54,629 nt of DNA from Parcubacteria group bacterium Greene0714_7. Its GTDB lineage: Bacteria > Patescibacteriota > Minisyncoccia > Phycocordibacterales > Phycocordibacteraceae. Position numbers and translations under genes: made by a program. Location of the stretch: positions 92,283-146,911 of the forward strand of contig VMHB01000003.1 of NCBI GenBank assembly GCA_007378985.1. Reading direction: 5' to 3'. Below are positions 1 to 8,221 of the stretch, piece after piece; the first letter of the stretch is position 1, and the number at the start of each line of letters is the position of its first letter. The notes below the pieces were generated by a model that was not told where the DNA came from, ran no database searches, and saw nothing but the letters and a program-made list of their open reading frames with translations.

Positions 1-2
1 AA

Positions 3-470
3 ACAATCGAAAATACATCTGGTAAATATACTGACTTTTTATATAAAAATAATCTTACTCAGAACATTGTCATTGTCGAAATTAAGACACCATTAAAGAA
101 AATTATAGATGCTAAAACCCCCTATAGAAGACCTGATGTTTTTTCACTAGGTAAGGAACTTACTGGGGGATTGGTTCAGCTCCTTGATCAAAAGGATACC
201 CTGCAAAAAGATTTCTTTACGCTTAAGAAAGAAGGCGCTCAATTCCAGTCTTTTAATCCAAAGGGTTTACTGCTTATAGGACTGCTTAAAAAGCTTACAA
301 AACAGCAATTAAAATCTTTTGAGCTTTTTAGAAGCAATTTGAAAGATATAGAGATAATGACTTACGATGAACTTTTGCAACGTACAGATTTGATTTTGCA
401 GCAGTTTGTTGATGATTCAACACTCCCACCAACAATTAAGCTCAAGAGGTCTATAAAAAGAAGACAATGA
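3..470 (+). CDS. Shedu-like (DUF4263) nuclease, C-terminal part, truncated by window start
   Basis: Frame is open from base 3; reads ...GKYTDFLYKNNLTQNIVIVEIKTPLKKIIDAKTPYRRPDVFSLGKELTGGLVQLLDQ..., with a PD-(D/E)XK-type 'IVIVEIKTP' strand and the YR..V..L..EL.G...Q pattern of DUF4263. Confidence 0.72.
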   Translation, partial: TIENTSGKYTDFLYKNNLTQNIVIVEIKTPLKKIIDAKTPYRRPDVFSLGKELTGGLVQLLDQKDTLQKDFFTLKKEGAQFQSFNPKGLLLIGLLKKLTKQQLKSFELFRSNLKDIEIMTYDELLQRTDLILQQFVDDSTLPPTIKLKRSIKRRQ

Positions 471-1351
471 CAGGGAATAAACAAGGCACACCGATAGAAG
501 TGATGAAGGAACTCCTTCCTGATCCAATCGCAAAGATAAAGTTGGAGGATTTTTTAATGGGTCATTTAAAAACTTTCTTAGAAGACGTTTCTTTAGAAAA
601 TTTCCCTCTCGAGAGCCCTAATCTTGATAAAGATGCTTTTTTAGCCCGTTTAGAATCATATGAAGAAAAAACCGATATTTTACAGCAGTTAATTACCTTA
701 TTGGCAAAATGGGGTAAGTCACCAGAACAACTTTATTTACTACAACAGATACTTGTCCGTATATCAGAGGCTAATCAAAAAGTAGCCGGAGTTATCGGGT
801 GGGCTAAATTTCAATGGTACCCACTTCAGTTACTTATGTATTCAGCAGGTATAGGTGCTTTAGCTACCAAAAACTTTGCAGCTTTAAAAATTATTCTTGA
901 TACTCCTGTTCGACGGGATGAAACTCCAAATGAAACCCACCCACTTTCTATAGTTGTTGGTAGTAAAGTTAGTGAAATGGGTGATTGGTTTAAACAATTG
1001 CCTGGACTTGAAGCAAAGAAGTATCCTCGGAGCGAACATTTATTTGTTGTTCTACAGCCTATTTTAGAAAATATATTATATTTATCGGGAAACTACGAAG
1101 AACTTTTTGATGAATTTGAAGTGTTACAGGCATTATCTTTTGCAAATTTTAGAGGAGGAGGATGGGGTCCTCAAGGACGTTTTTCTTGGAAACATCAACG
1201 ATATGACGCTGGTCCCTTCCTTCGTATGGTAGAAGAGGGGAGGGTGGAAGGAAAAAATTGGGGACCCATTAAAGCAGGAATGTTTAAGGGTTCTTCAGAG
1301 GACTTTTTGAAAACCGCCGAAGAATTTAAAGAGCGCCTTACTTCTTGGTAG
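467..1351 (+). CDS. Uncharacterised protein translationally coupled to the Shedu-like gene
   Basis: 294 aa; start overlaps the upstream stop (ATGA); contains 'KFQWYPLQLLMYSAGIGALATKNF', resembling a motif I recall from C-terminal regions of bacterial defence-associated proteins. Confidence 0.75.
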   Translation: MTGNKQGTPIEVMKELLPDPIAKIKLEDFLMGHLKTFLEDVSLENFPLESPNLDKDAFLARLESYEEKTDILQQLITLLAKWGKSPEQLYLLQQILVRISEANQKVAGVIGWAKFQWYPLQLLMYSAGIGALATKNFAALKIILDTPVRRDETPNETHPLSIVVGSKVSEMGDWFKQLPGLEAKKYPRSEHLFVVLQPILENILYLSGNYEELFDEFEVLQALSFANFRGGGWGPQGRFSWKHQRYDAGPFLRMVEEGRVEGKNWGPIKAGMFKGSSEDFLKTAEEFKERLTSW

Positions 1352-1451
1352 AAGAGCTTCCTAATAAAGAAAATTAGTAATTAATAATGTGGAAATGGTG
1401 GAAATGGGGACATAGTTGATGAATTTTTTCACATAATTCCTGTAATTACCT

Positions 1452-1841
1452 CTACAACCACCTAGCCACACCCCCATGATGCGAGCAGGTTCCACTTCGA
1501 TGCTGGCTAAAGCTATATGTTCCATCTTTGCATCGAGCTGATGCCCCCGCAGGAACCGAATTATCTTCCGTGTAGGCAGGGGAATGAACACTGTTCCCGT
1601 CTACGTTCGTATAGTAGTTATCATTAGAAAGCTCAGTACCTTGTTGAACTGATGTCTCTCTTTCAACTGCCTTCGATACAACAGGAATTTCTTTTACAGT
1701 TGGCTGAACACTGTAGGAGGCTTTCTGAACAGGAGTGATTGGGTGAGTAGGACTAGGGGCAGATAGGGCAGATGCACCCCAAATAAGTGCGGCGGTGGTA
1801 GCAATACCGATAATCCAAGGATTCTGGTACCAAGGCTTCAT
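1452..1841 (-). CDS. DUF3761-type secreted/membrane-anchored protein
   Basis: N-terminal TM; C-terminal YYTNVDGNSVHSPAY...ARCKDGTYSFSQHRSGTCSHHGGVARWL. Confidence 0.85.
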   Translation of the reverse strand: MKPWYQNPWIIGIATTAALIWGASALSAPSPTHPITPVQKASYSVQPTVKEIPVVSKAVERETSVQQGTELSNDNYYTNVDGNSVHSPAYTEDNSVPAGASARCKDGTYSFSQHRSGTCSHHGGVARWL

Positions 1842-1903
1842 GCTCGTGCATGCTACTCCTCGGACTCGATACTTCCTATTTTCTCGTTATACTGTGATTA
1901 TCT

Positions 1904-2470
1904 ATGATTCATAGATTTTTTAAACTCTTTTATATCCTGAGTCTACTGGCAATAATTGTGTCTTTGCCACTAAGTATTTTGTATATCCCTTTCGATGGGG
2001 TGGTAACTACATCATATAAAGCAAAATGCATTTCTAATGGTCAGTATGTGGTTTTGCAAGGAGCACCAGCAAATGAGCCTTATGTTTTTGATGAAATGTT
2101 TTTGAATAGTCCTATGTTTGGCAATCTAAAACAAGATCTAAATTTTTACTGCAAGTACTATGATGAAATTCAACCGTACATTGCGCAGTACTTAGAAGCA
2201 GGAGACAAAGTTCAAGCGAATAAGAACTATTTTACATTTAAAAACAAAGCAATCTCCAGTGTCTATACATATCCAGAACTTTATAAGCTTGAGATAGTAA
2301 GTGAGAAGACTGAGTGGTATAAAATTTATGGACCACTGGTTGGCTGGTTAGGGGGATCTTTACTTTTCTTTTTGCTCCTTCAGTTACTTAGGGTCTCTTA
2401 CACCTATGTGAGATTTGGTGAGTTGGTTTGGAATCCTTTCAGATCACGGAAAGAAACGAAGAAACAGTAA
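1904..2470 (+). CDS. Hypothetical membrane protein (two TM segments)
   Basis: 188 aa ORF with hydrophobic N- and C-terminal segments. Confidence 0.7.
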   Translation: MIHRFFKLFYILSLLAIIVSLPLSILYIPFDGVVTTSYKAKCISNGQYVVLQGAPANEPYVFDEMFLNSPMFGNLKQDLNFYCKYYDEIQPYIAQYLEAGDKVQANKNYFTFKNKAISSVYTYPELYKLEIVSEKTEWYKIYGPLVGWLGGSLLFFLLLQLLRVSYTYVRFGELVWNPFRSRKETKKQ

Positions 2471-2476
2471 CTCCCC

Positions 2477-2680
2477 ATGCCCCATAAACACCTCTACAAA
2501 AGCAACACCAATAAAGTATTCGCAGGCATCTGCGGAGGGCTTGGAGAATACTTCGACATCGACCCCGTGCTCCTGCGCCTTATATGGGTCTTAGTGGTAA
2601 TCTTTACAGGAGTTGTGCCAGGCGTCGTTGCCTATATCATTGCGACGTTCATTGTCCCTGAACACTCACATCATCAATAA
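2477..2680 (+). CDS. PspC domain protein
   Basis: HLYKSNTNKVFAGICGGLGEYFDIDPVLLRLIWVLVVIFTG. Confidence 0.92.
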   Translation: MPHKHLYKSNTNKVFAGICGGLGEYFDIDPVLLRLIWVLVVIFTGVVPGVVAYIIATFIVPEHSHHQ

Positions 2681-2692
2681 TTATTTAAAAAT

Positions 2693-2854
2693 ATGGAAAA
2701 AATAAAAATAGAACATCACACGCTATCAGGAGGATTTTGGATTGCAGCATGGCTTTTCACCGTAGGCTACTTACAGCTTAGTTTTTGGAAAGGTGTCTTA
2801 GCTCTCATCATCTGGCCGTATTATCTCGGCGTGGCATTGGCTGTTGCATCGTAG
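2693..2854 (+). CDS. Small hypothetical membrane protein (53 aa)
   Basis: MEKIKIEHHTLSGGFWIAAWLFTVGYLQLSFWKGVLALIIWPYYLGVALAVAS; below the ORF track cutoff. Confidence 0.6.
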   Translation: MEKIKIEHHTLSGGFWIAAWLFTVGYLQLSFWKGVLALIIWPYYLGVALAVAS

Positions 2855-2908
2855 GTAGTAGTGGTTGTTGATCCAATTTCTGCCATTCTTCTTTTATTTT
2901 TTTGAAGT

Positions 2909-3121
2909 ATGCTCACAGTTGCATTTATCATCCTAAAGTTTACTGACTCCCTTACATTAGGTTGGTGGTGGATTATTCTTAGTATTATTCTCGATTCACT
3001 AGCTACAAGTAGCGTTTCGAATAGAGTCAAAAGTGCTTACAATCAAGGGTACGAAGAAGGGAAAGGTGAGCCATCCGAAGAATCAAACTGGACAGAGACT
3101 TTAGGTGAAGTTGATGAATGA
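2909..3121 (+). CDS. Small hypothetical membrane protein
   Basis: 70 aa ORF with TM segment and acidic tail. Confidence 0.5.
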   Translation: MLTVAFIILKFTDSLTLGWWWIILSIILDSLATSSVSNRVKSAYNQGYEEGKGEPSEESNWTETLGEVDE

Positions 3122-3194
3122 AGTGAGATTGTAATCCAACCTGGTGAAAATAATGACTCACGCCACTTAATCACACATGCTACAATGATCTTTC

Positions 3195-3515
3195 ATGAAT
3201 TGGTTGAATTCACAGTCTAAAATCCGTGTCACTGAATTGGCAGTAAGTCTGCCCGTGGCTTTTATCGAAGAAGGTAATACCGTAATTGCCTATACGCCCT
3301 CTTTAGATCTTTCAACGTGTGGTCAAAATAAAACAGAAGCTAAGAAAATGTTTGAAGAAGCAGTTCAAATATTTTTTGATGACTTAGTAGAAAGTGATAC
3401 TGTTGACGAAGTATTGAGTGGGTTGGGTTGGAAAAAAGACCTTAAGCAAGCTTCGTGGGTACCGCCTGTAGTCTCTCAAGAATCAATCGGAGTTAAAGTT
3501 CCTGCGTTAGCTTAA
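3195..3515 (+). CDS. HicB-like antitoxin
   Basis: VAFIEEGNTVIAYTPSLDLSTCGQNKTEAKKMFEEAVQIFFDDL; immediately upstream of a HicA-like gene. Confidence 0.82.
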   Translation: MNWLNSQSKIRVTELAVSLPVAFIEEGNTVIAYTPSLDLSTCGQNKTEAKKMFEEAVQIFFDDLVESDTVDEVLSGLGWKKDLKQASWVPPVVSQESIGVKVPALA

Positions 3516-3523
3516 AATCCTCC

Positions 3524-3754
3524 ATGAAGGAGGTTGGAAACATAGATTGGAGGAGATTCGAAAGATTTCTCATTGCTGAGGGGTGCGTATTCAAAGGTAA
3601 GGTAGGTAGTCATAATAAATACAAGAAGATTGGTCTCACTAGACCAATAATTGTTCCTCGCTATAAATCTCTCCCTGATTTCATCATATCCAATAATCTA
3701 AGAACCTTAGGTGTTTCAAAAGAGTATTTCATAGAGAAGATAAGGAATCTCTAG
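3524..3754 (+). CDS. HicA-like mRNA interferase toxin
   Basis: DWRRFERFLIAEGCVFKGKVGSHNKYKKIGLTRPIIVPRYKSLPDFIISNNLRTLGVSKEYF: dsRBD-like HicA fold with GSHxxY. Confidence 0.82.
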   Translation: MKEVGNIDWRRFERFLIAEGCVFKGKVGSHNKYKKIGLTRPIIVPRYKSLPDFIISNNLRTLGVSKEYFIEKIRNL

Positions 3755-3806
3755 GGTCCTAATAGAATAAATATCGCACCCCTTTCCTAAGTGCTAAAAT
3801 AGACCC

Positions 3807-4202
3807 ATGTCCTCAAGAAACCAACTCCTCCCTGCACTACTCATCCTAGCTTTTATTTTTGTGGGGATTTTTGCGCCACTTGCCATGGTAGGAATGAGTC
3901 ATCACGGCATGGGCAGTATGGGGGATTGTCCGTTTATGCCAGGAGAAGCAGTGCTTTGTGAAATGAATATTTTCGCTCACCTTAATTCGTGGCAGGCACT
4001 GTTTGCGACGCTCACTCCCGAGCTATTTACTTTTGGAATCGCTCTTTTTGCAACTCTTCTTGCATTCGCATTGTTCCGTCATCTTTTTGATCCACCAAAC
4101 ATTTCCAAACGGCATCTTTCTTTTTTACATAGAAGAGGTGAATACGCTCCTTTATCTGCAGTACTTTTTCTTGGAAACTCCATAAGTCCACGTGCGCCAT
4201 AG
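3807..4202 (+). CDS. Hypothetical membrane protein with His/Met-rich loop
   Basis: Two TM segments, 'MSHHGMGSMGDCPFMPGEAVLCEM' possible metal-binding loop; upstream of DUF305. Confidence 0.7.
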   Translation: MSSRNQLLPALLILAFIFVGIFAPLAMVGMSHHGMGSMGDCPFMPGEAVLCEMNIFAHLNSWQALFATLTPELFTFGIALFATLLAFALFRHLFDPPNISKRHLSFLHRRGEYAPLSAVLFLGNSISPRAP

Positions 4203-4242
4203 GTACTTTTTTGTTTTGCATTATTTACACTCATAAAAAACT

Positions 4243-4635
4243 ATGGAAACAAAAAATAACACACTCATTATCGGACTCCTCACTCTCATTCTCGGTCTCG
4301 TTATTGGCTACTTTGCTGGCACGAGCTCGTATCGTCCTTTTGGAATGATGGGAGGTAACTACTCTCAGACGAGAGATATAGACAGCTACAATGGCATGCA
4401 CGGCGCTATGAACGGCATGATGATGGGCCTTGAAGGAAAGACAGGAGACGAACTTGATAGAGCATTTCTTGACGGCATGATCATTCACCATGAAGGGGCT
4501 GTTGAGATGGCACAAACCCTTCTTAAGGGTACAAAGCGCCCAGAGCTCATCAAGCTCGGTAATGACATCATTACTGCCCAAACAGGGGAGATACAGATGA
4601 TGAAAGATTGGCGCACGAGCTGGTTCAACCAATAA
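4243..4635 (+). CDS. DUF305 family protein
   Basis: DRAFLDGMIIHHEGAVEMAQTLLKGTKRPELIKLGNDIITAQTGEIQMMKDW. Confidence 0.9.
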   Translation: METKNNTLIIGLLTLILGLVIGYFAGTSSYRPFGMMGGNYSQTRDIDSYNGMHGAMNGMMMGLEGKTGDELDRAFLDGMIIHHEGAVEMAQTLLKGTKRPELIKLGNDIITAQTGEIQMMKDWRTSWFNQ

Positions 4636-4654
4636 GAAAGACTTAGATTATTAG

Positions 4655-4686
4655 AACAAAACACACCCCGAGGGGTGTGTTTTGTT
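4655..4686. terminator. Intrinsic (bidirectional) terminator
   Basis: aacaaaacacacccc-ga-ggggtgtgttttgtt, 15-bp stem. Confidence 0.85.
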
Positions 4687-4703
4687 ATGTAGGGTAACTA
4701 TTT

Positions 4704-4883
4704 TTACCAGTCCAATTCAGCATCACTGTCGCCATCACTGTCACCCTCATCGAGTAGCATTTCTGTAAGTCTTTCTTCATTTCGCTTAGCACGCTCAGCG
4801 TCGGTCATTCCACCAAAAGGCCTTCCTCCTTCGGGCTCTCGTTGAAGTCTTGCAAGAATAGTTTTGTCTGATTCGTGTGGCAT
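4704..4883 (-). CDS. Small hypothetical acidic protein
   Basis: MPHESDKTILARLQREPEGGRPFGGMTDAERAKRNEERLTEMLLDEG...; TATACT -10 box 7 nt before this start. Confidence 0.6.
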   Translation of the reverse strand: MPHESDKTILARLQREPEGGRPFGGMTDAERAKRNEERLTEMLLDEGDSDGDSDAELDW

Positions 4884-4973
4884 CAGGGGCAGTATACACA
4901 TTCACGCTCCGAGCTCAACAGAGCAAGTAGTGACTCAGAGCAACCTTGCTCAGGTAACCTAGGTTAGATAGAC

Positions 4974-5282
4974 ATGACTAAAAACCCAATTCTCAATGCG
5001 CTTAGCGCCGTGCTCTACATATGCATAGTTGCATCGATTATGTTCTTCGGCTCCTCATTAGGAGTCCCAACGGAAGACACTCTATTAATGCCTATCACAA
5101 TGTTATGTCTATTCTCACTTTCCGTTGCAGTAATGGCATTTGTGTTTTTCTATCAGCCGGTGCTCATGTATATGGAAGGTGAGAAAGCCAGAGGAGTAAA
5201 TCTCGCCCTACAAACCGTAGGAGCCTTCGCAGTTATTACGGCGATTCTCTTTGCATGTCTGTTTCTATCCAGATTCTTCTAA
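4974..5282 (+). CDS. Hypothetical membrane protein (three TM segments)
   Basis: 102 aa hydrophobic ORF. Confidence 0.65.
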   Translation: MTKNPILNALSAVLYICIVASIMFFGSSLGVPTEDTLLMPITMLCLFSLSVAVMAFVFFYQPVLMYMEGEKARGVNLALQTVGAFAVITAILFACLFLSRFF

Positions 5283-5323
5283 GAGTTCTGTCTTATTAGA
5301 AGGTAGAGGAGTAGAATGTTTCT

Positions 5324-5455
5324 ATGTCAGAGCTTCCGCCTCCAGTATTCGCTCCCTTTGTTGAAGCACTAGATGAACTTCGTACATCCATAACATGGAA
5401 GAGTGTATTGAAGAGTTTTCTAAATTGGAAACCTAAAAAGGTAGGTAAGTTATGA
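5324..5455 (+). CDS. Small ORF (43 aa) coupled to PAP2 gene
   Basis: MSELPPPVFAPFVEALDELRTSITWKSVLKSFLNWKPKKVGKL; stop overlaps the start of the next gene (ATGA). Confidence 0.5.
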   Translation: MSELPPPVFAPFVEALDELRTSITWKSVLKSFLNWKPKKVGKL

Positions 5456-5982
5456 ACCTTGATACAAAACTATTTTTTAAATTGAACAGCTTTGCCCATA
5501 AGAGCAAACGCGGTGATTTTTTAATACTGTTTTTTGGCTCGTACATCGCATACCCACTTGCTGTAGCATTTCCTTTGTATCTCTTCCTTGTACAAACTCC
5601 GATGAGAGAGGGGATTATCCTTTCTGTTTCGGCGCTCGTTGCAGGATTGATTGCTCGACTTATTTTTGGAAGTTCAATCAGATTTTTTCATCCCGTACCT
5701 CGACCACCGGTGACACATGCATTGAAACCGCTCATTAATCTGAAGTCACCCTCGTTTCCTTCCGGACACGCACTCTTTTTCTTCGCACTTTCAACCTTTG
5801 TTCTTTTCTTTTACCCCTTACTTGGAGTTATATTTCTTCTCATCACTCTAGGTATTGCCACTGCGCGAGTTATGGCAGGTGTGCACTATCCATCGGACAT
5901 GCTTGCAGGGTGCCTTATTGGGGTTGTGAGCGCGTATCTCAGCTATGTGTATGTTCTACCTCTGCTTGTTCAGTTATTCTAA
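5452..5982 (+). CDS. PAP2 superfamily phosphatase
   Basis: SFPSGHALFFF and ARVMAGVHYPSDMLAG motifs, multi-TM. Confidence 0.92.
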   Translation: MNLDTKLFFKLNSFAHKSKRGDFLILFFGSYIAYPLAVAFPLYLFLVQTPMREGIILSVSALVAGLIARLIFGSSIRFFHPVPRPPVTHALKPLINLKSPSFPSGHALFFFALSTFVLFFYPLLGVIFLLITLGIATARVMAGVHYPSDMLAGCLIGVVSAYLSYVYVLPLLVQLF

Positions 5983-5990
5983 CGGCATTA

Positions 5991-6019
5991 TTGACACATC
6001 TATAAAAACGATACATACT
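5991..6019 (+). promoter_or_regulatory. Sigma70-type promoter TTGACA-17-CATACT
   Basis: TTGACA 5991-5996, 17-nt spacer, CATACT 6014-6019. Confidence 0.65.
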
Positions 6020-6025
6020 ATAAAG

Positions 6026-6151
6026 GCATGAATTGGCATACATCAATGACAGTTTTGAGTTCAGCAAAGCGAAGCCTCCTTTGAGGTTGTTCGCGGATTT
6101 TTAAATTTCAAAAATAAAGATTCTGGAGCAGCCTCGAAGGGGGCTGTTTTT
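6026..6151 (+). ncRNA. Candidate short structured transcript with 18-aa ORF (6028-6084) and terminator (6129-6151)
   Basis: Own promoter, hairpin gcgaa..ttcgc at 6069-6094, terminal hairpin cagcc..ggctg plus T-tract. Confidence 0.45.
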
Positions 6152-6186
6152 CTTTTACTGGAATCTAGACAATCAACATCATAAAA

Positions 6187-7158
6187 ATGGTAAAACATAT
6201 GAGAAATGGACACGAAAATAAACCTATGAATATTGCAGGAGAAACTCGAGAACCTGAAGTCAGAGAGCGTGTGCTCGAAGCACTTCGTACATTTGGTGAA
6301 AAAACACTCCGCTATTCTGGCGAGAAAGCTGGACCTTCTATTCTTATTATCGGCGGTACTCATGGAAATGAAGTTCTTGGTGTTCTTGTTGCAGATCTTC
6401 TCCGTGAAAGCTTGGAGACTGGAGCATTGATGCTCAAATCTGGAGAAGTACAGCTCACTCTTGGTAATACGCGAGCTGAAGCTGACCTGCGGACAGCCTC
6501 AGGAGGAGTTGATTTGAACAGAATTTTTCTGCCATCAGTTATCTCAGGTAAGGAAGATAAAGGGTGGGAAGGTCGTCGTGTACAAAAAATTACCGAGGCT
6601 ATTCGCTCGTCGGACATCGTTATTGATCTCCATTCAACCAATAGACCGTCGCCAGCGTTTGTTTGCGCCCTAGGAGATGAGGAGCACAGTTCTGTCTACA
6701 AATGGCTTCCACGAGAGTCTGTGGTGCTTGACCCTGAAAGAATAGTTTCAGGTGGAGGTGGTTCTATTGATGAAGTAGCAGATGATTTTGGGAAAGTTGG
6801 TATTTGCTACGAATCAGGACAGGCAACTGATATGCGGAACATCGTTCCTGTATTTGAAGCCATTCGCGCCATCATGATTGAGAGAGGGATGGTAGATGGT
6901 GTGTTGCCAGAACTTCCAACACCGAGCTCTGAATACACAGTGGTGACATCAATTCCGTATGACGCTAGTCGACCATTTGTATTTGCGGAAGGGAAGGATC
7001 AGGGATTCGCTCCTGTAGCAAAAGGTGAAATTATTGGGCATCAAGGAGGCATTCCTGTGCACTCACCATTGAACGGCATAATTCTTTTTCCAAAGAAACC
7101 AGAGCATCAAGAAAGTGCAGGGTTAGTGTGTTACCTCGCCTCTCGAGAAGAAGCATAA
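6187..7158 (+). CDS. Succinylglutamate desuccinylase/aspartoacylase family protein
   Basis: ILIIGGTHGNEVLG, GGVDLNRIF, DIVIDLHSTNRPSPAFV. Confidence 0.88.
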   Translation: MVKHMRNGHENKPMNIAGETREPEVRERVLEALRTFGEKTLRYSGEKAGPSILIIGGTHGNEVLGVLVADLLRESLETGALMLKSGEVQLTLGNTRAEADLRTASGGVDLNRIFLPSVISGKEDKGWEGRRVQKITEAIRSSDIVIDLHSTNRPSPAFVCALGDEEHSSVYKWLPRESVVLDPERIVSGGGGSIDEVADDFGKVGICYESGQATDMRNIVPVFEAIRAIMIERGMVDGVLPELPTPSSEYTVVTSIPYDASRPFVFAEGKDQGFAPVAKGEIIGHQGGIPVHSPLNGIILFPKKPEHQESAGLVCYLASREEA

Positions 7159-7227
7159 GCATAGATCTACTTATTGTTATTGTGTTGGATTTACGAAACC
7201 CAACACACTCACAAGATAAAGGACCCT

Positions 7228-7295
7228 ATGGCAGACATCGTATGTCTGCCATTAACCTCTGGAAAATATGAACGACCTCGTAGGTCGCTCATATT
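7228..7295. repeat. Two adjacent hairpins, each with CGT triloop
   Basis: atggcagacat-cgt-atgtctgccat (7228-7252) and aatatgaacgacct-cgt-aggtcgctcatatt (7265-7295). Confidence 0.7.
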
Positions 7296-7299
7296 CATG

Positions 7300-7512
7300 T
7301 TATGCCCACATATCGGGGTCTTTTCGTCGGTTTCTTCTGTGTTTAATTCTTTTAGCTTTGAGTGACAACATTTCATGCTGAACCTCTGCCCATTTTTTGG
7401 TTGCGGTAATGATATCTCTTGTGCCCGAAGCAACTCTTTGAAAGGTTTGTCCTCGAAATCTATCAGCTGAAGTTATGCGATGTTTTTTGTGTACGCCAAT
7501 TTCGTGTGACAT
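7300..7512 (-). CDS. Small basic hypothetical protein
   Basis: MSHEIGVHKKHRITSADRFRGQTFQRVASGTRDIITATKKWAEVQHEMLSLKAKRIKHRRNRRKDPDMWA; just downstream of yqeY on the same strand. Confidence 0.55.
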   Translation of the reverse strand: MSHEIGVHKKHRITSADRFRGQTFQRVASGTRDIITATKKWAEVQHEMLSLKAKRIKHRRNRRKDPDMWA

Positions 7513-7525
7513 ACAATTTAGCGGA

Positions 7526-7978
7526 TCAATTGAACAGTGAATCAATGACGGCTTTCACATCCGTGCCGTCAGCCTTGCCTTGGAGGTCTTTCATTAAAGC
7601 TCCCATAAATTTACCCGCTTCTTTTTTGTCCGTGACACCCATTTCTGCTTTTTTAGCCTCAGCAATCTTTCGAATATCGTCTTGGCTCATCATGGCAGGA
7701 AGATAGGCTTCGAGCATGACGCGCTCAGCTTCTTCTTTTTGTGCCAACTCAGGGCGGTTGCCTTTGGTGAATTGCTCGAAGGCGTCTTTACGCTTCTTTA
7801 CTTCTCGACGGATAACTGTGAGAACCTCTTGATCAGAAAGCTCTTCCGTCGGGAGGCGCTTCAAAGAGACGAGCTCGTTAGTGCATGAAGACATAAGTCC
7901 GCGAAGCACTTCAACCTTAAGGGCTTCTCGTGCCTTCATCGCGGTCACCATGTCAGATTTAATTTGTGTTTGTAGCAT
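7526..7978 (-). CDS. yqeY: GatB/YqeY domain protein
   Basis: Helical DxxxAMKAREALKVEVLRGLMS..., PAMMSQDDIRKI..., GKFMGALMKDLQGKADGTDVKAVI. Confidence 0.9.
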   Translation of the reverse strand: MLQTQIKSDMVTAMKAREALKVEVLRGLMSSCTNELVSLKRLPTEELSDQEVLTVIRREVKKRKDAFEQFTKGNRPELAQKEEAERVMLEAYLPAMMSQDDIRKIAEAKKAEMGVTDKKEAGKFMGALMKDLQGKADGTDVKAVIDSLFN

Positions 7979-8005
7979 ATGTTTATTTTACCTCAGAATA
8001 TCTCT

Positions 8006-8182
8006 TTATCTAAAATCAATTTCGAAAAATTTTGCGAGATCTCCGAGTCGGCTTAATCTATCTAACTCGCTTACATAGTCTAGGCTTCCCACGGCTCCTT
8101 CATTTTCAGCCTGTCGTAATGACGCTAGTGCGTTTTCAAATGACTCCCAAAGGGTATCAGGGATAAGGCGTTCGATATTCAT
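8006..8182 (-). CDS. Small hypothetical protein
   Basis: MNIERLIPDTLWESFENALASLRQ...; divergent to rmuC. Confidence 0.5.
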   Translation of the reverse strand: MNIERLIPDTLWESFENALASLRQAENEGAVGSLDYVSELDRLSRLGDLAKFFEIDFR

Positions 8183-8221
8183 AAAATGAGCATACATTGG
8201 CACTCTGTTATAATCAACGGG

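Noticed and set aside
1361-1591. 76-aa minus-strand ORF overlapping the DUF3761 gene
   Set aside because: Overlaps the conserved DUF3761 C-terminus in another frame.
4231-4632. 133-aa minus-strand ORF
   Set aside because: Antisense to the DUF305 gene.
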